The notes beneath the pieces are model-generated. The model was not told the DNA's origin and searched no databases. It saw only the letters and a program-made list of their open reading frames with translations. A stretch of DNA of 62,851 nucleotides from Paludibacteraceae bacterium (GTDB lineage: Bacteria > Bacteroidota > Bacteroidia > Bacteroidales > Paludibacteraceae). Where the stretch lies: the NCBI GenBank assembly GCA_017647145.1, contig JAGCLD010000014.1, positions 1 through 62,851 on the forward strand. The letters run 5' to 3'. The position numbers and the translations under genes are program-made. Shown piece by piece: positions 1-8,115 of the stretch (position 1 is its first letter; every line of letters starts with the position of its first letter).

Positions 1-105
1 ACAGGTCTTGCTGTCTTCCTTCTTGTGGCAAATGGCACACTCCATGAGGATTTCCTTTTCCAAATACTTCAATGGAGCACTACATATCAAACATTCTTCT
101 TTCAT
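1..105 (-). CDS. DUF5714-like zinc-binding protein, N-terminal 35 residues only
   Basis: An ATG at 105 opens a frame running off the left edge of the window, so only 35 residues are visible. They contain two CxxC pairs (C-L-I-C near residue 5 and C-A-I-C near residue 23), a zinc-ribbon arrangement. The start resembles my recollection of DUF5714 proteins, which begin with such a knuckle; that family assignment is from memory. It lies 30 bases downstream of the alcohol dehydrogenase on the same strand and is probably the next gene of that operon. Confidence 0.6.
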   Translation of the reverse strand, partial: MKEECLICSAPLKYLEKEILMECAICHKKEDSKTC

Positions 106-135
106 TGTCCTATAATTATATACTCAACTTTGCAA

Positions 136-1167
136 TCAGACAATCGCCACCTTAATCACTCCATCCAATTTGTTCTCAAAGATACGGTAGGCTTCCTCAA
201 TTTCACTCAAGGAGAAATGATGCGTGATGAGAGGAGTAGTGTCTATCCTACCCTGCTCTATCAGACGCAGTACTTCCTCACAATCGCATCCATCCACACC
301 ACCGGTCTTGAAGGTGAGGTTCTTGCCATACATATCGGGTAAAGGAAGCACTTGGGGCTGATCGTAAAGAGCTACTACGGTGACGATGGCATTGGGTCTG
401 GCACACTCCCACGCCAAACGGAAGGTGTCGTCGGCACCAGCCACTTCGAGTACTCTATCAGCACCTCCGTATTCGCTATGCTTCAATACAAACTCCTTGC
501 ACTCTTCGGGAGTGGTGAGCAGCACTTCAGGGTAATGCATTTGCACAAAACGTCTTCTCTCTTCCGACTTCTCACACACGATGATGCGTTTGGGTTGCTT
601 CAGCATTGCGCAAAGGAGGGTGCAGATGCCCGTAGGTCCTGCTCCTATGATCAGTATGGTGTCTTCTTCGGTAATCTCGGTGATGCGAGCTGCCCAGAAG
701 CCTGTAGCCAAGACATCGCCCACCAACAAAGCCTGTTCATCGGTCACGCTATCGGGAATGCGGTTGAGTCCTTGATTGGCAAGCGGTACACGCACATATT
801 CCGTCTGTCCACCATCGATGCGGCATCCCAATGCCCAACCGCCATTCGGGTCGGTGCAATTATTCACATAGCCATTCTTGCAAAAGAAGCACTCTCCGCA
901 GAAGGTTTCTACGTTTACGGTTACTCTATCGCCAGGCTTTACATTGTTTACCCCAGAGCCCACTTCTTCCACCACTCCCACCATTTCATGTCCAACGGTA
1001 ATGCCCGGCACGGCACGGGGCACGCTACCGTGCTTGATGTGCAGGTCGCTGGTGCAGATGCTGCTCATTGTTACTCGAACAATGGCATCGGTAGGTTCAA
1101 TGATTGTAGGCTTCGGTTTTTCTAGCAAGGCAAACTTTCCTTTTTCTATGTATGTGTATGCTTTCAT
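136..1167 (-). CDS. Zinc-dependent alcohol dehydrogenase family protein
   Basis: Medium-chain dehydrogenase of 343 residues, probably a cytoplasmic NAD(P)-dependent oxidation of an alcohol or polyol; the substrate cannot be read from sequence. Visible marks are the catalytic-zinc residues Cys38 and the His60-Glu61 pair in the GHE motif, four structural-zinc cysteines (90, 93, 96, 104), and the nucleotide-binding GAGPTG around 175-180. I chose the start at 1167 because its ATG overlaps the stop of the upstream nucleotidyltransferase as ATGA, and the family N-terminus fits; an upstream ATG at 1194 would add nine residues. It sits in an operon with an SDR and a nucleotidyltransferase, suggesting a small-molecule pathway with two redox steps. 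Confidence 0.88.
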   Translation of the reverse strand: MKAYTYIEKGKFALLEKPKPTIIEPTDAIVRVTMSSICTSDLHIKHGSVPRAVPGITVGHEMVGVVEEVGSGVNNVKPGDRVTVNVETFCGECFFCKNGYVNNCTDPNGGWALGCRIDGGQTEYVRVPLANQGLNRIPDSVTDEQALLVGDVLATGFWAARITEITEEDTILIIGAGPTGICTLLCAMLKQPKRIIVCEKSEERRRFVQMHYPEVLLTTPEECKEFVLKHSEYGGADRVLEVAGADDTFRLAWECARPNAIVTVVALYDQPQVLPLPDMYGKNLTFKTGGVDGCDCEEVLRLIEQGRIDTTPLITHHFSLSEIEEAYRIFENKLDGVIKVAIV

Positions 1168-1832
1168 AAATTCTTGATCCATTTTTTTGACCATTCAAAC
1201 AACATTCGGGATGCTTCATTAAAGTCAACAGTCTCTCCGTTTTTGTACTTCAAGAAAGTTTCTGTAATCATCCGCTCCTTAGTTGAAGCTACTTGAAGCA
1301 ATTGACTTTGATGCTTGATGTAGTTTCCAGTCTGCTTGAAGACGATGGCTTGCACCACAAAAGAAGCCGCTTTGTACAATCCTTTTAGAATCTCCTCACT
1401 CTTTTCGTGCAGCATATTATGGACGCAACCATGATAGATGTTGCCTGCACCCATCTTGATAGCTCTATCAATAGCAACATGGTCTATCAATGTAAGCAAG
1501 TCATCCAGACTTCCCTTGATAGCAGTGGTGTCGTGATAGAACTGAAAGAGGTCGGAAGGCTCCCAATTCAGGATTTCATCCTTACCCGATACAAAGCCAC
1601 AAATCAGTTCTCTATGGGGCAAAGTATCCAACATATCCTGATAAGTCTGAATGTCCGATGCACTCAGTTCATCCAAAATCACCACCACATCTATATCACT
1701 GGCTTCTGTTGCCTCGCCACGACCGTAACTGCCTTGCAAGCCAACAAACCAAACACGATTCGCAAAAACTTCATTCAACTTCTGGAGAAAGTCATTCATC
1801 CAGCCATTTATATCTATCATATTCTCTTTCAT
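1164..1832 (-). CDS. Nucleotidyltransferase domain protein (polymerase-beta fold)
   Basis: A 222-residue protein with the polymerase-beta nucleotidyltransferase signature GSYGRGE at about residues 34-40, followed by D-I-D at 46-48, two of the three metal-binding acids. The C-terminal two thirds look helical and could be a HEPN-like or kinase-NTase-like substrate domain. Such proteins transfer nucleotides to antibiotics, proteins or RNA; nothing here identifies the acceptor. The start at 1832 leaves one base after the SDR stop, and the 3' end overlaps the dehydrogenase start, so the three genes are probably translationally coupled. An ATG at 1862 would overlap the SDR and is less likely. Confidence 0.75.
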   Translation of the reverse strand: MKENMIDINGWMNDFLQKLNEVFANRVWFVGLQGSYGRGEATEASDIDVVVILDELSASDIQTYQDMLDTLPHRELICGFVSGKDEILNWEPSDLFQFYHDTTAIKGSLDDLLTLIDHVAIDRAIKMGAGNIYHGCVHNMLHEKSEEILKGLYKAASFVVQAIVFKQTGNYIKHQSQLLQVASTKERMITETFLKYKNGETVDFNEASRMLFEWSKKWIKNL

Positions 1833-1833
1833 T

Positions 1834-2553
1834 TTAATTATTCTCCAACTTCCAACCACCATCTCCGTGGTAAATCATCTGGCGTGTCATGCCGCCATCG
1901 ATGCAGATATTCTCTCCTGTAATGAAACCTGCCTTGTCGCTACAAAGGAACAGCACCATATGTGCAATATCCATTGGATTTCCTACCCTACCTACTGGCT
2001 GTTGTGTAGCATCGGGCCCTTCGTAAACTGTGTATGCCGTATCTATCCAGCCGGGGGAGATGGAGTTCACCCTAGCGCGTCCTGCCAAACTTACCGCCAA
2101 GGCATGCGTAAGTGCCACAATGCCACCCTTTGCGGCTGTGTAACTCTCAGTCTGTGGTTGGCTCATGCGGTCGCGCGAGGAGGAGATGTTGATGATGGAT
2201 GCGCCCTCGGCCAAGTGGTCCTTCAGCAATTTCACCAGATAGAAGGGTGCGGTTACTCCCACATTCAGGGCATATTGAAACTCCTCGTATGAACACTCAT
2301 CTATACCTTTCATCAATGGCAAAGCATTGTTGACAATGATATCCACTTTATTGTGTTTGCTCAGCACATTAGCAGCAAAAGCCTCCAGCACCTGTTTATC
2401 TGCGATATCCCCGACGAAATGTTCGCCCTCCTTCTTGTCAATCACATAGACTACTGCTCCCTGCGAACGAAATACATCAACTATGCATTGTCCAATACCA
2501 TTGGCACCACCAGTCACTATGACTACTTTATTTTTGTATGTTTTTATATCCAT
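1834..2553 (-). CDS. SDR family NAD(P)-dependent oxidoreductase
   Basis: Classical short-chain dehydrogenase/reductase of 239 residues. The cofactor motif TGGANGIG is at 14-21, an NNA-type motif near 75, and the catalytic triad is Ser125, Tyr138 and Lys142 (YTAAK), followed by the usual PG motif. Substrate unknown. It is the first gene of a minus-strand operon (SDR, nucleotidyltransferase, alcohol dehydrogenase, DUF5714-like). A good promoter -7 box lies about 60 bases upstream of its start. Confidence 0.88.
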   Translation of the reverse strand: MDIKTYKNKVVIVTGGANGIGQCIVDVFRSQGAVVYVIDKKEGEHFVGDIADKQVLEAFAANVLSKHNKVDIIVNNALPLMKGIDECSYEEFQYALNVGVTAPFYLVKLLKDHLAEGASIINISSSRDRMSQPQTESYTAAKGGIVALTHALAVSLAGRARVNSISPGWIDTAYTVYEGPDATQQPVGRVGNPMDIAHMVLFLCSDKAGFITGENICIDGGMTRQMIYHGDGGWKLENN

Positions 2554-2615
2554 TATTGTTTTACATAAGTTCTTAATCCTTCTTCATTCACTGAAGACTA
2601 CTATTATCTACGCTT

Positions 2616-2623
2616 CAAAGTTA
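2616..2623 (-). promoter_or_regulatory. Bacteroidota -7 promoter box for the SDR operon
   Basis: Reads TAACTTTG on the minus strand, a full match to TAnnTTTG, and would start transcription near 2610, giving a leader of about 55 bases. Confidence 0.55.
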
Positions 2624-2743
2624 CGTCTTTTTATCTAAATGCCCTAGAATACATTGATGATTCCAATAAAAAGCCAAGGAATATCCCTTCGTTTTACAAG
2701 AAATACACTACACTCATTGCTGCATATATTAAATTAAACTTCC

Positions 2744-2751
2744 TATCTTTG
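2744..2751 (+). promoter_or_regulatory. -7 promoter box for the EamA transporter
   Basis: TATCTTTG, 20 bases before the ATG at 2771. The nearest upstream TTG (2717-2719) is 24 bases away, somewhat long, so only the -7 element is convincing. Confidence 0.45.
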
Positions 2752-2770
2752 CAGACTGAAATATATATGT

Positions 2771-3661
2771 ATGCATCAACTAAGTAAAAATGCAATAATA
2801 GGATATCCTGCCGGCATTATCACGGGTATTACTTATGGGTTGAATCCACTGTTTGGTATGCCTCTCATGAACAAAGGAGTTTCGATTGAATCGATTCTCT
2901 TTTTTCGTTATTCCATCGCCGTTGTTCTTTTGGGGCTTTATCTCTTAGTGACCAAACAATCATTCTGCATTAGCAAGAAACAGATGGGCGTACTACTTAT
3001 TCTGGGTGTGCTTTATACCTTCAGTAGTATTTTTCTCTTTGAAGCCTATAACTACATTGCATCCGGACTTGCCACTACATTAATCTTCCTTTATCCGGTG
3101 TTAGTGGCTATTATCATGGTATTTTTGCGCGTTTATCCATCATGGCCCGTTTGGTTGGCTATTATAGCTACGTTTGCAGGCGTAGTGATAATGTCTCAAG
3201 GGAGTGGTGAGACCAGCATTAACCCCATTGGTGTGTTACTTTCTTTGGGTTCTGCTCTTGTCTATGCCCTATTTATTGTGATTATCAATCGTGGCAAATC
3301 CATTGCCAATATCTCCCACAGCCTTTTGACCTTCTATGCTCTCAGTGTTGGTGCCATGATCTTTCTTGGTAAGATTCTGTTTTCTGATTCAGGTATCACC
3401 ACAGGTATTGACAACGCTGTGGATTGGCTTAATTTAGTGGGTCTTGCTCTATTGCCTACTATTGTGTCAACTTCTACGCTTGCTATTGCAACTCGCAATA
3501 TAGGCGCGACTAAAGCCTCTGTGTTAGGAGTGTTTGAGCCTATCACTGCTATTCTCATCGGCACTTTAGTATTTGGCGAGCCACTGAGTAGCTCTATTGT
3601 AATAGGTATTACGATATCCATTATTGCAGTTACGTTTATGATATACGTGACAAAACGCTAA
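2771..3661 (+). CDS. EamA/DMT family transporter
   Basis: Integral membrane protein of 296 residues with about ten hydrophobic segments in two similar halves, the layout of EamA-type drug/metabolite exporters. The N-terminal half begins with the G-I-T-Y-G-x-N-P-L-F type helix and the C-terminal half ends with the FGEPL motif before the last helices. The substrate, often an amino acid or other small metabolite exported across the inner membrane, is not predictable. Transcribed alone, divergent from the SDR operon, and followed by an 11-bp tandem repeat. Confidence 0.85.
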   Translation: MHQLSKNAIIGYPAGIITGITYGLNPLFGMPLMNKGVSIESILFFRYSIAVVLLGLYLLVTKQSFCISKKQMGVLLILGVLYTFSSIFLFEAYNYIASGLATTLIFLYPVLVAIIMVFLRVYPSWPVWLAIIATFAGVVIMSQGSGETSINPIGVLLSLGSALVYALFIVIINRGKSIANISHSLLTFYALSVGAMIFLGKILFSDSGITTGIDNAVDWLNLVGLALLPTIVSTSTLAIATRNIGATKASVLGVFEPITAILIGTLVFGEPLSSSIVIGITISIIAVTFMIYVTKR

Positions 3662-3683
3662 GGGTAGCTTAAGGTATGCTGAA

Positions 3684-3716
3684 TAGCCTACTAATAACCT
3701 ACTAATATCCTACTAG
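3684..3716 (+). repeat. 11-bp tandem repeat, three units
   Basis: Three 11-base units based on TAnCCTACTAA at 3684-3694, 3695-3705 and 3706-3716, followed by TGGT. It is one of several arrays of exactly 11-bp period in intergenic DNA of this window. Confidence 0.8.
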
Positions 3717-3802
3717 TGGTTGCTTGAGAAAAGGATGTGAATAGTTAGGGAGTAAAGATGATTTTGTAGCACACAGACTAAGGTAGAAATAGTAATTAGT
3801 TC

Positions 3803-4549
3803 ATGAATTTTGTTCGTTTTGATAAAGACAAGTGCCCCATTGTGATGTTGTTACCCGGTTTAGGCGTATCTTATGAGTTGTTTTTACCTCTTATTGAGTT
3901 GCTTAAAGACCGATACAGCATCATAGGAGTAGAGGTTGATGGTTTTATTCTTGGGAAGCAAACCCGCTTCAGCAGTATTGACGATCAAGCTTCACAGATT
4001 ATCCGCTATGTTCAGGAAAATTATTCCGGCAAAATAGATTGCATTTACGGATTATCTATGGGCGGAAAAATCCTTTCACGCATTTTGGAACGCAACGAGA
4101 TAGTTGTTGAGCATGCCATCATGGATGCAGCTCCGCTTATGGCTTTGCCCCGTTGGCTTGTAGGTCCACTGCGTTATATGCAGGCTGTCAATGTGTGGAC
4201 TTGTTTCCACTGGGAAGGCTTTTGGAAATGGGTGTTCAACTCTTATTATTTCGATGTACTGCTTGGCGAATGTAAGAAAATATACCCATATGATGGCATT
4301 CGCAGTGTGCTTGACGGATATAAATCTATATATGCCAGCACACTACACGATATTCATGGGAAAGACATACATTATTGGTATGGGAGTAAAGAATCCTTCG
4401 TTGCGAAAGCACAAGAAAAGCATTTATTAGGGTTGCATCCGAGCAGTAAGATAGAAGTGTTTGATGGTCTGAATCACGGACAACTACTCATTGATTACCC
4501 GGAAGAAGTAGCCAAACGTATTGACAAGATTGTTAAGAGAGCGCACTAA
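3803..4549 (+). CDS. Alpha/beta hydrolase
   Basis: Protein of 248 residues with the alpha/beta-hydrolase layout: an LPGLG oxyanion-region loop near residue 17, nucleophile elbow G-L-S-M-G-G with Ser85, and a C-terminal His in the GLNHGQ stretch. No signal peptide, so cytoplasmic. The family includes esterases, thioesterases and C-C hydrolases; the substrate is open. It is followed by a strong terminator and is probably monocistronic. Confidence 0.82.
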   Translation: MNFVRFDKDKCPIVMLLPGLGVSYELFLPLIELLKDRYSIIGVEVDGFILGKQTRFSSIDDQASQIIRYVQENYSGKIDCIYGLSMGGKILSRILERNEIVVEHAIMDAAPLMALPRWLVGPLRYMQAVNVWTCFHWEGFWKWVFNSYYFDVLLGECKKIYPYDGIRSVLDGYKSIYASTLHDIHGKDIHYWYGSKESFVAKAQEKHLLGLHPSSKIEVFDGLNHGQLLIDYPEEVAKRIDKIVKRAH

Positions 4550-4580
4550 GTGAGGGGAAATCATTTTGAGAACATCATTT

Positions 4581-4618
4581 ACAGATAAAACCTTTTGATG
4601 GTTTTGTCTGTTTTTTTT
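4581..4618 (+). terminator. Intrinsic terminator after the alpha/beta hydrolase
   Basis: A hairpin pairing ACAGATAAAACC with GGTTTTGTCTGT (one mismatch), directly followed by a run of T. Confidence 0.8.
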
Positions 4619-4649
4619 ACATAACTACCTAATCACCTAAACTCAACCT

Positions 4650-5960
4650 ATGAAAACACGTTCTTTACTTAGCATTGTATTAGTGTGTGCCGTATGCTCA
4701 GAGGTGGATAGCCAGTCAAGTGTCAATACACACATCGAGCAATATATCGACACCTTAAAAAACAGTCATCGCATTACTTATATCGGTGGGATTGAAGCGG
4801 ACAGCATTAACGAGCGCAGGATGCTGGACATTTTTTACTATGACCAATTTCGTCATGCTCAAGATCCGCGTACCCCCTACTTCTTGTTTATGAGTCGTGA
4901 TGCTCATTTTGCGATGGGAATAGGCGGCGTTGTGCGTATGCGCTGTTGGTATGATTGGAAGGGTGCGATGCCCTACAACGGATTTATTCCTTATAACATA
5001 TCCATCCCTTATAACGAGGCTCGCTCACGTTGGTTAGGGTTTACTCCTGCAGGAACAGCATTGTATTTTCGCATGTTGGGTCGGAATGCCACCGTGGGAG
5101 ATTATCAGCTCTATATAGAGGCGAATTTTAACGGATACAACCAACGGGATTTTCTGCTGAAGAAAGCTTATGTGAGCATTAATGACTGGACTGTGGGTTA
5201 TGCATCATCCACCTTTAGTGATCCGAGTGTTGAGCCTGTGTTAGTGGATGGACAAGGACCCAATGCTTATATCAGCAGCACTACTGTGCTTGTGCGCTGG
5301 ATGCATACATTTGCTCAGCATTGGGTAGTGGCAGGTTCTGTGGAGATGCCTCAGTCATTTGTGGCCGGTAATGATAGCAGTACACAATCCATCAATGACT
5401 GGATACCCAACTTAGCCACATTTGTTCAATATGAGTGGGGTAATAATCAGCATGTCCGCTTAGCCGGTATATTCCGCACTCTCCCCTATCGCGATTTAAT
5501 TAACTCAAGCAATAGTAATGAATTTGGTTGGGGCATTCGTCTGAGTTCTGTGATACGTCCTTGCAAGCCCTTGAGTATTTACCTGATGGTCAATTATGGG
5601 AGTGGTATAGGTAGTTTTACCGGTGATTTGATAATGGGTAAGTATGATTTGGTGGACATTCCCCATCTTCCCGGCAGTATGTATGCTCCTGATTTAGTAG
5701 GTTGGTATGGTGCAGTGCAGTATCATTTCACACCCCACATTTTCTCTACCGTTACTTTTGGTATGCTCCATTATTTGCCATTGTATGAAGTTGCTACAGA
5801 TGAATATAAAAACGGGATGTATGGAGCAGCCAATGTATTCTGGAACATTACTCCGCGTATTCAGATTGGTGGAGAATATAACATCGGGCGTCGCATGAAT
5901 GAGGATGGAATGAATCGTTTTGGTCAACGTGTGAGTGTGATGTGTCAATTTAGTTTTTAG
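4650..5960 (+). CDS. Outer-membrane porin-like beta-barrel protein (DcaP-like)
   Basis: Protein of 436 residues with an N-terminal signal peptide (cleavage near residue 22), many alternating amphipathic strands, glycine/aromatic-rich turns and a C-terminal QFSF ending in Phe, as expected for a BAM-inserted barrel. The N-terminal region before the barrel (SRDAHFAMG... VVRMR) resembles DcaP-like trimeric channels of Bacteroidota, my best guess. No nearby transporter genes indicate the solute. Flanked by terminator DNA upstream and a repeat-containing intergenic region downstream. Confidence 0.7.
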   Translation: MKTRSLLSIVLVCAVCSEVDSQSSVNTHIEQYIDTLKNSHRITYIGGIEADSINERRMLDIFYYDQFRHAQDPRTPYFLFMSRDAHFAMGIGGVVRMRCWYDWKGAMPYNGFIPYNISIPYNEARSRWLGFTPAGTALYFRMLGRNATVGDYQLYIEANFNGYNQRDFLLKKAYVSINDWTVGYASSTFSDPSVEPVLVDGQGPNAYISSTTVLVRWMHTFAQHWVVAGSVEMPQSFVAGNDSSTQSINDWIPNLATFVQYEWGNNQHVRLAGIFRTLPYRDLINSSNSNEFGWGIRLSSVIRPCKPLSIYLMVNYGSGIGSFTGDLIMGKYDLVDIPHLPGSMYAPDLVGWYGAVQYHFTPHIFSTVTFGMLHYLPLYEVATDEYKNGMYGAANVFWNITPRIQIGGEYNIGRRMNEDGMNRFGQRVSVMCQFSF

Positions 5961-6091
5961 TTTTTCTATTGTTTTAGGGGTAAATATCTGATGTTTATGT
6001 AAAATATTGGAGCAAGATTGATATTTGGTTTTACCCAAATCTGGCAGCACTCGTTGTATGAAAATGAATTTTCACACTCGTTTGTTTGTAT

Positions 6092-6155
6092 TTTTTGATA
6101 AGATAGGATGCGGGTTACACCTTGCACTATCTTTAAATAAGATAGGCTACACCTC
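6092..6155 (+). repeat. Interspersed promoter-like repeat, two adjacent partial copies
   Basis: Contains GATAAGATAGGATGCGG (6097-6113) and then TTGCACTATCTTT followed by AAATAAGATAGGC (6122-6147). The same core, TATCTTTAnATAAGATAGG, recurs upstream of lptB and at 36399-36441. Each copy carries a -7-like TATCTTTA. Confidence 0.7.
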
Positions 6156-6182
6156 TGCAGAGCAAAATAAAATGAATTTTAT

Positions 6183-6213
6183 TTTGTTCTGCTTTCGGTT
6201 TGCGCTATCTTTG
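6183..6213 (+). promoter_or_regulatory. Promoter of the GNAT gene, implying a leaderless mRNA
   Basis: TTTG at 6183-6186, 19 bases, then TATCTTTG at 6206-6213. The start codon ATG is at 6219, only five bases after the -7 box, so transcription should begin at or next to the A of the ATG. Confidence 0.65.
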
Positions 6214-6218
6214 CCCAT

Positions 6219-6791
6219 ATGAAACGAGAAAATGTGATTATTCGGTCAGGGCGTGAAGAAGACGCTAATGTGCTTGCTCAGGTTGTGGCTATGGGTATTG
6301 GTTGTGAAAAGACTTTAAGGGAATATTGTGGAGAGGATTATCTCAGTGTGTTACGCGAAGTGGTTCTTTCTGAACATTCACAATATAGTTATCGCAATGC
6401 TTTGGTGGCTGAGTTGGATGGTGTTGTTGTGGGTGGTGTGATTGGGTATGATGGCGGTATGCTTTATCCGCTACGAGAGGGTACCTACAGTGTTATTCAG
6501 CGTTATCACGCCAATGTTCCATCTATTGTGGATGAGACGAGTGCCGGTGAGTTTTATGTGGATTCATTAGCAGTAATGCCGGCTTATAGAGGTATGGGTG
6601 TGGGTAGTGCTTTGTTAGAGGCGATATGCCAAAAGGCTTTTTCAGAGGGTCATAAGTGTGTTGGGCTGTTAGTGGACAGTGAGAATCCGAAGGCTGAGCA
6701 ACTATACACATCATTAGGTTTTCGCCGCGTGAATGCTACTATGTTTTTTGATCATAGTATGTGGCACATGCATCGCGAGGATTCTAAATAG
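6219..6791 (+). CDS. GNAT family N-acetyltransferase
   Basis: Protein of 190 residues with GNAT features: a central beta strand reading FYVDSLAVMPAYRGMGVGSALL, which contains the acetyl-CoA pyrophosphate-binding R-G-M-G-V-G segment, and a final SLGFRRV strand. It transfers an acetyl group from acetyl-CoA to an unknown amine. The ATG is placed by the very close promoter. The 3' end is 12 bases from the convergent yraN stop. Confidence 0.85.
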   Translation: MKRENVIIRSGREEDANVLAQVVAMGIGCEKTLREYCGEDYLSVLREVVLSEHSQYSYRNALVAELDGVVVGGVIGYDGGMLYPLREGTYSVIQRYHANVPSIVDETSAGEFYVDSLAVMPAYRGMGVGSALLEAICQKAFSEGHKCVGLLVDSENPKAEQLYTSLGFRRVNATMFFDHSMWHMHREDSK

Positions 6792-6803
6792 TTTTGCCGG
6801 AGA

Positions 6804-7169
6804 TTATTCGGGCAGGATATCAAAGGCATCTTCGATGTGTCGGATGTCTATCTTGTCATATTGAATTAAGACCGAAATGATGTCGAATCGAACTCTTGCT
6901 GAAAATCTATGCATTTTCATGTAAGTGTCGGCAGCAGAGAGTATGCGTTTAATCTTTGCATCGTCCACAAATTCTTCCGGGTCACCAAAGACATTTGTAC
7001 TCCGTGTTTTAACCTCTATGAATACAACCTTACCGTCGTGTAGCGCCACTATATCAATTTCTTTGTGTCCTGCTCTCCAGTTTTGATCTAAGATTCTATA
7101 CCCTTTACGTTCCAAGAAATCGACAGCGTGTTGTTCTCCGAGTTTTCCGAGTTGATTGTGTTGTGCCAT
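6804..7169 (-). CDS. yraN: YraN/UPF0102 family endonuclease-like protein
   Basis: 121 residues, matching the usual UPF0102 length. The N-terminus has G-x-x-G-E-Q-x-A, and the core has the PD-(D/E)XK-type arrangement E-I-D-I-V... VVFIEVKTRS, suggesting a Holliday-junction-resolvase-like fold. Cellular role unknown; often linked with DNA processing. The -7 box TATCTTTG lies about 30 bases upstream. Convergent with the GNAT gene. Confidence 0.9.
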   Translation of the reverse strand: MAQHNQLGKLGEQHAVDFLERKGYRILDQNWRAGHKEIDIVALHDGKVVFIEVKTRSTNVFGDPEEFVDDAKIKRILSAADTYMKMHRFSARVRFDIISVLIQYDKIDIRHIEDAFDILPE

Positions 7170-7195
7170 AGTTGCGTGGTAGATGTATTTGCAGA

Positions 7196-7203
7196 CAAAG
7201 ATA
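7196..7203 (-). promoter_or_regulatory. -7 promoter box for yraN
   Basis: TATCTTTG on the minus strand, 27 bases upstream of the yraN ATG. No clear -33 element seen. Confidence 0.45.
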
Positions 7204-7317
7204 AGGTTTTTCTTTTATTCACAGTTGGTTGGTTTATCGGCATGAGATTTTGCGGGACATCCGGCAATAAAACCACGCAAAAATACAGTTGCTATATTGC
7301 TGATTTATAATCGTTTA

Positions 7318-7327
7318 CCCCCCCCCC
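7318..7327 (+). repeat. Poly-C tract of ten
   Basis: Ten consecutive C residues between yraN and the outer-membrane protein gene at 7470, about 20 bases upstream of that gene's -33 element. Such tracts are prone to replication slippage. Confidence 0.9.
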
Positions 7328-7346
7328 GAAAAAGTCTGTTTTTCCC

Positions 7347-7377
7347 TTGATTTTTCGGTATATTATTGCTTACTTTG
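7347..7377 (+). promoter_or_regulatory. Promoter for the outer-membrane protein at 7470
   Basis: TTG at 7347-7349, 20 bases, then TTACTTTG at 7370-7377. The second position departs from TAnnTTTG. The predicted start near 7384 gives a leader of about 85 bases that contains an inverted repeat. Confidence 0.4.
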
Positions 7378-7410
7378 CAGGCGAAAAAAACATCATCAAT
7401 GGTTTTAAAA

Positions 7411-7454
7411 GAGATTCCAACTGCTGATGATGTCATGATAATCGTAGGAATCTC
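7411..7454 (+). promoter_or_regulatory. Leader inverted repeat and 20-codon leader ORF
   Basis: GAGATTCC at 7411-7418 is the exact inverse complement of GGAATCTC at 7447-7454 with a 28-base loop. A short frame ATG (7399) to TGA (7459-7461) of 20 codons spans the structure and ends nine bases before the real start at 7470. Function unknown. Confidence 0.4.
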
Positions 7455-7469
7455 AATTTGACAAACAAA

Positions 7470-7979
7470 ATGAAAAAGGTATTCATTGGAATTTTTTCCG
7501 TTATGATTTCTTTAGGTGCATGGGCACAAAGTAACGAGTTGGGTATTATTGCCGGTGGTATGAATGGTGTGAGTTATAAAAAGATTATGAGTGAGACTTT
7601 TGCCATTCAAACAGACTTGGCTGTAGGTTTTCAGCGTACTGTTGTAGGGGATGCTTACATAGATGCTTCCGGAGATTTTCTGGATTTTACATTAAATCCC
7701 AACTTTCTATATAACAAAACTTTGGATGGTAAGTTATATGCCTTTGCCGGAGGTGGTGCGAGTGTGGGTTTAGCTCATGTATTACAGAATCCGACTCCGG
7801 TTTTTGGTAAGTTTGGTGTGAATGCGATGATGGGTTTTGGATATAAGTTTACTAACACTCCCCTAAGCATTGCTTTAGATTTTCGTCCGGGTTACGCAAT
7901 GTTGTTGAACATTGGTTGGGAAGCACTCTTTCATTCATTTGACTGGCATTTGGGTTTGAGTGCTCGCTATTGCTTTTAA
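7470..7979 (+). CDS. Small outer-membrane beta-barrel-like protein
   Basis: Unknown family, 169 residues. An N-terminal signal peptide ends in A-W-A-Q near residue 20; the rest alternates glycine-rich turns and short amphipathic strands and ends in aromatic-rich LSARYCF, suggesting an eight-stranded opacity-like outer-membrane barrel. I start it at the ATG at 7470; an in-frame TTG at 7458 would add four residues. Convergent with the gene at 8116, sharing a bidirectional terminator. Confidence 0.65.
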   Translation: MKKVFIGIFSVMISLGAWAQSNELGIIAGGMNGVSYKKIMSETFAIQTDLAVGFQRTVVGDAYIDASGDFLDFTLNPNFLYNKTLDGKLYAFAGGGASVGLAHVLQNPTPVFGKFGVNAMMGFGYKFTNTPLSIALDFRPGYAMLLNIGWEALFHSFDWHLGLSARYCF

Positions 7980-8000
7980 CCCATATCAGTAGTTAGATTA

Positions 8001-8024
8001 TGTAAATGTAAATGTAAATGTAAA
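8001..8024 (+). repeat. TGTAAA hexanucleotide, four tandem copies
   Basis: Four exact copies of TGTAAA in the space between two convergent genes. Confidence 0.85.
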
Positions 8025-8049
8025 TTATATATCTTATAGACGAATATAT

Positions 8050-8088
8050 AAAAAGGAATGCTGTATTTTTCACACAGCATTCCTTTTT
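8050..8088. terminator. Bidirectional intrinsic terminator
   Basis: Perfect 15-bp stem (8050-8064 with 8074-8088) with A tracts on one side and T tracts on the other, so it works on both strands between the convergent genes ending at 7979 and 8116. Confidence 0.85.
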
Positions 8089-8115
8089 ATATGACCTACG
8101 CAATCTTTACTGTGG

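Noticed and set aside
352-1125. Long plus-strand frame opposite the alcohol dehydrogenase gene
   Set aside because: Its product shows no protein-like family pattern and it is fully antisense to a gene with conserved catalytic residues.
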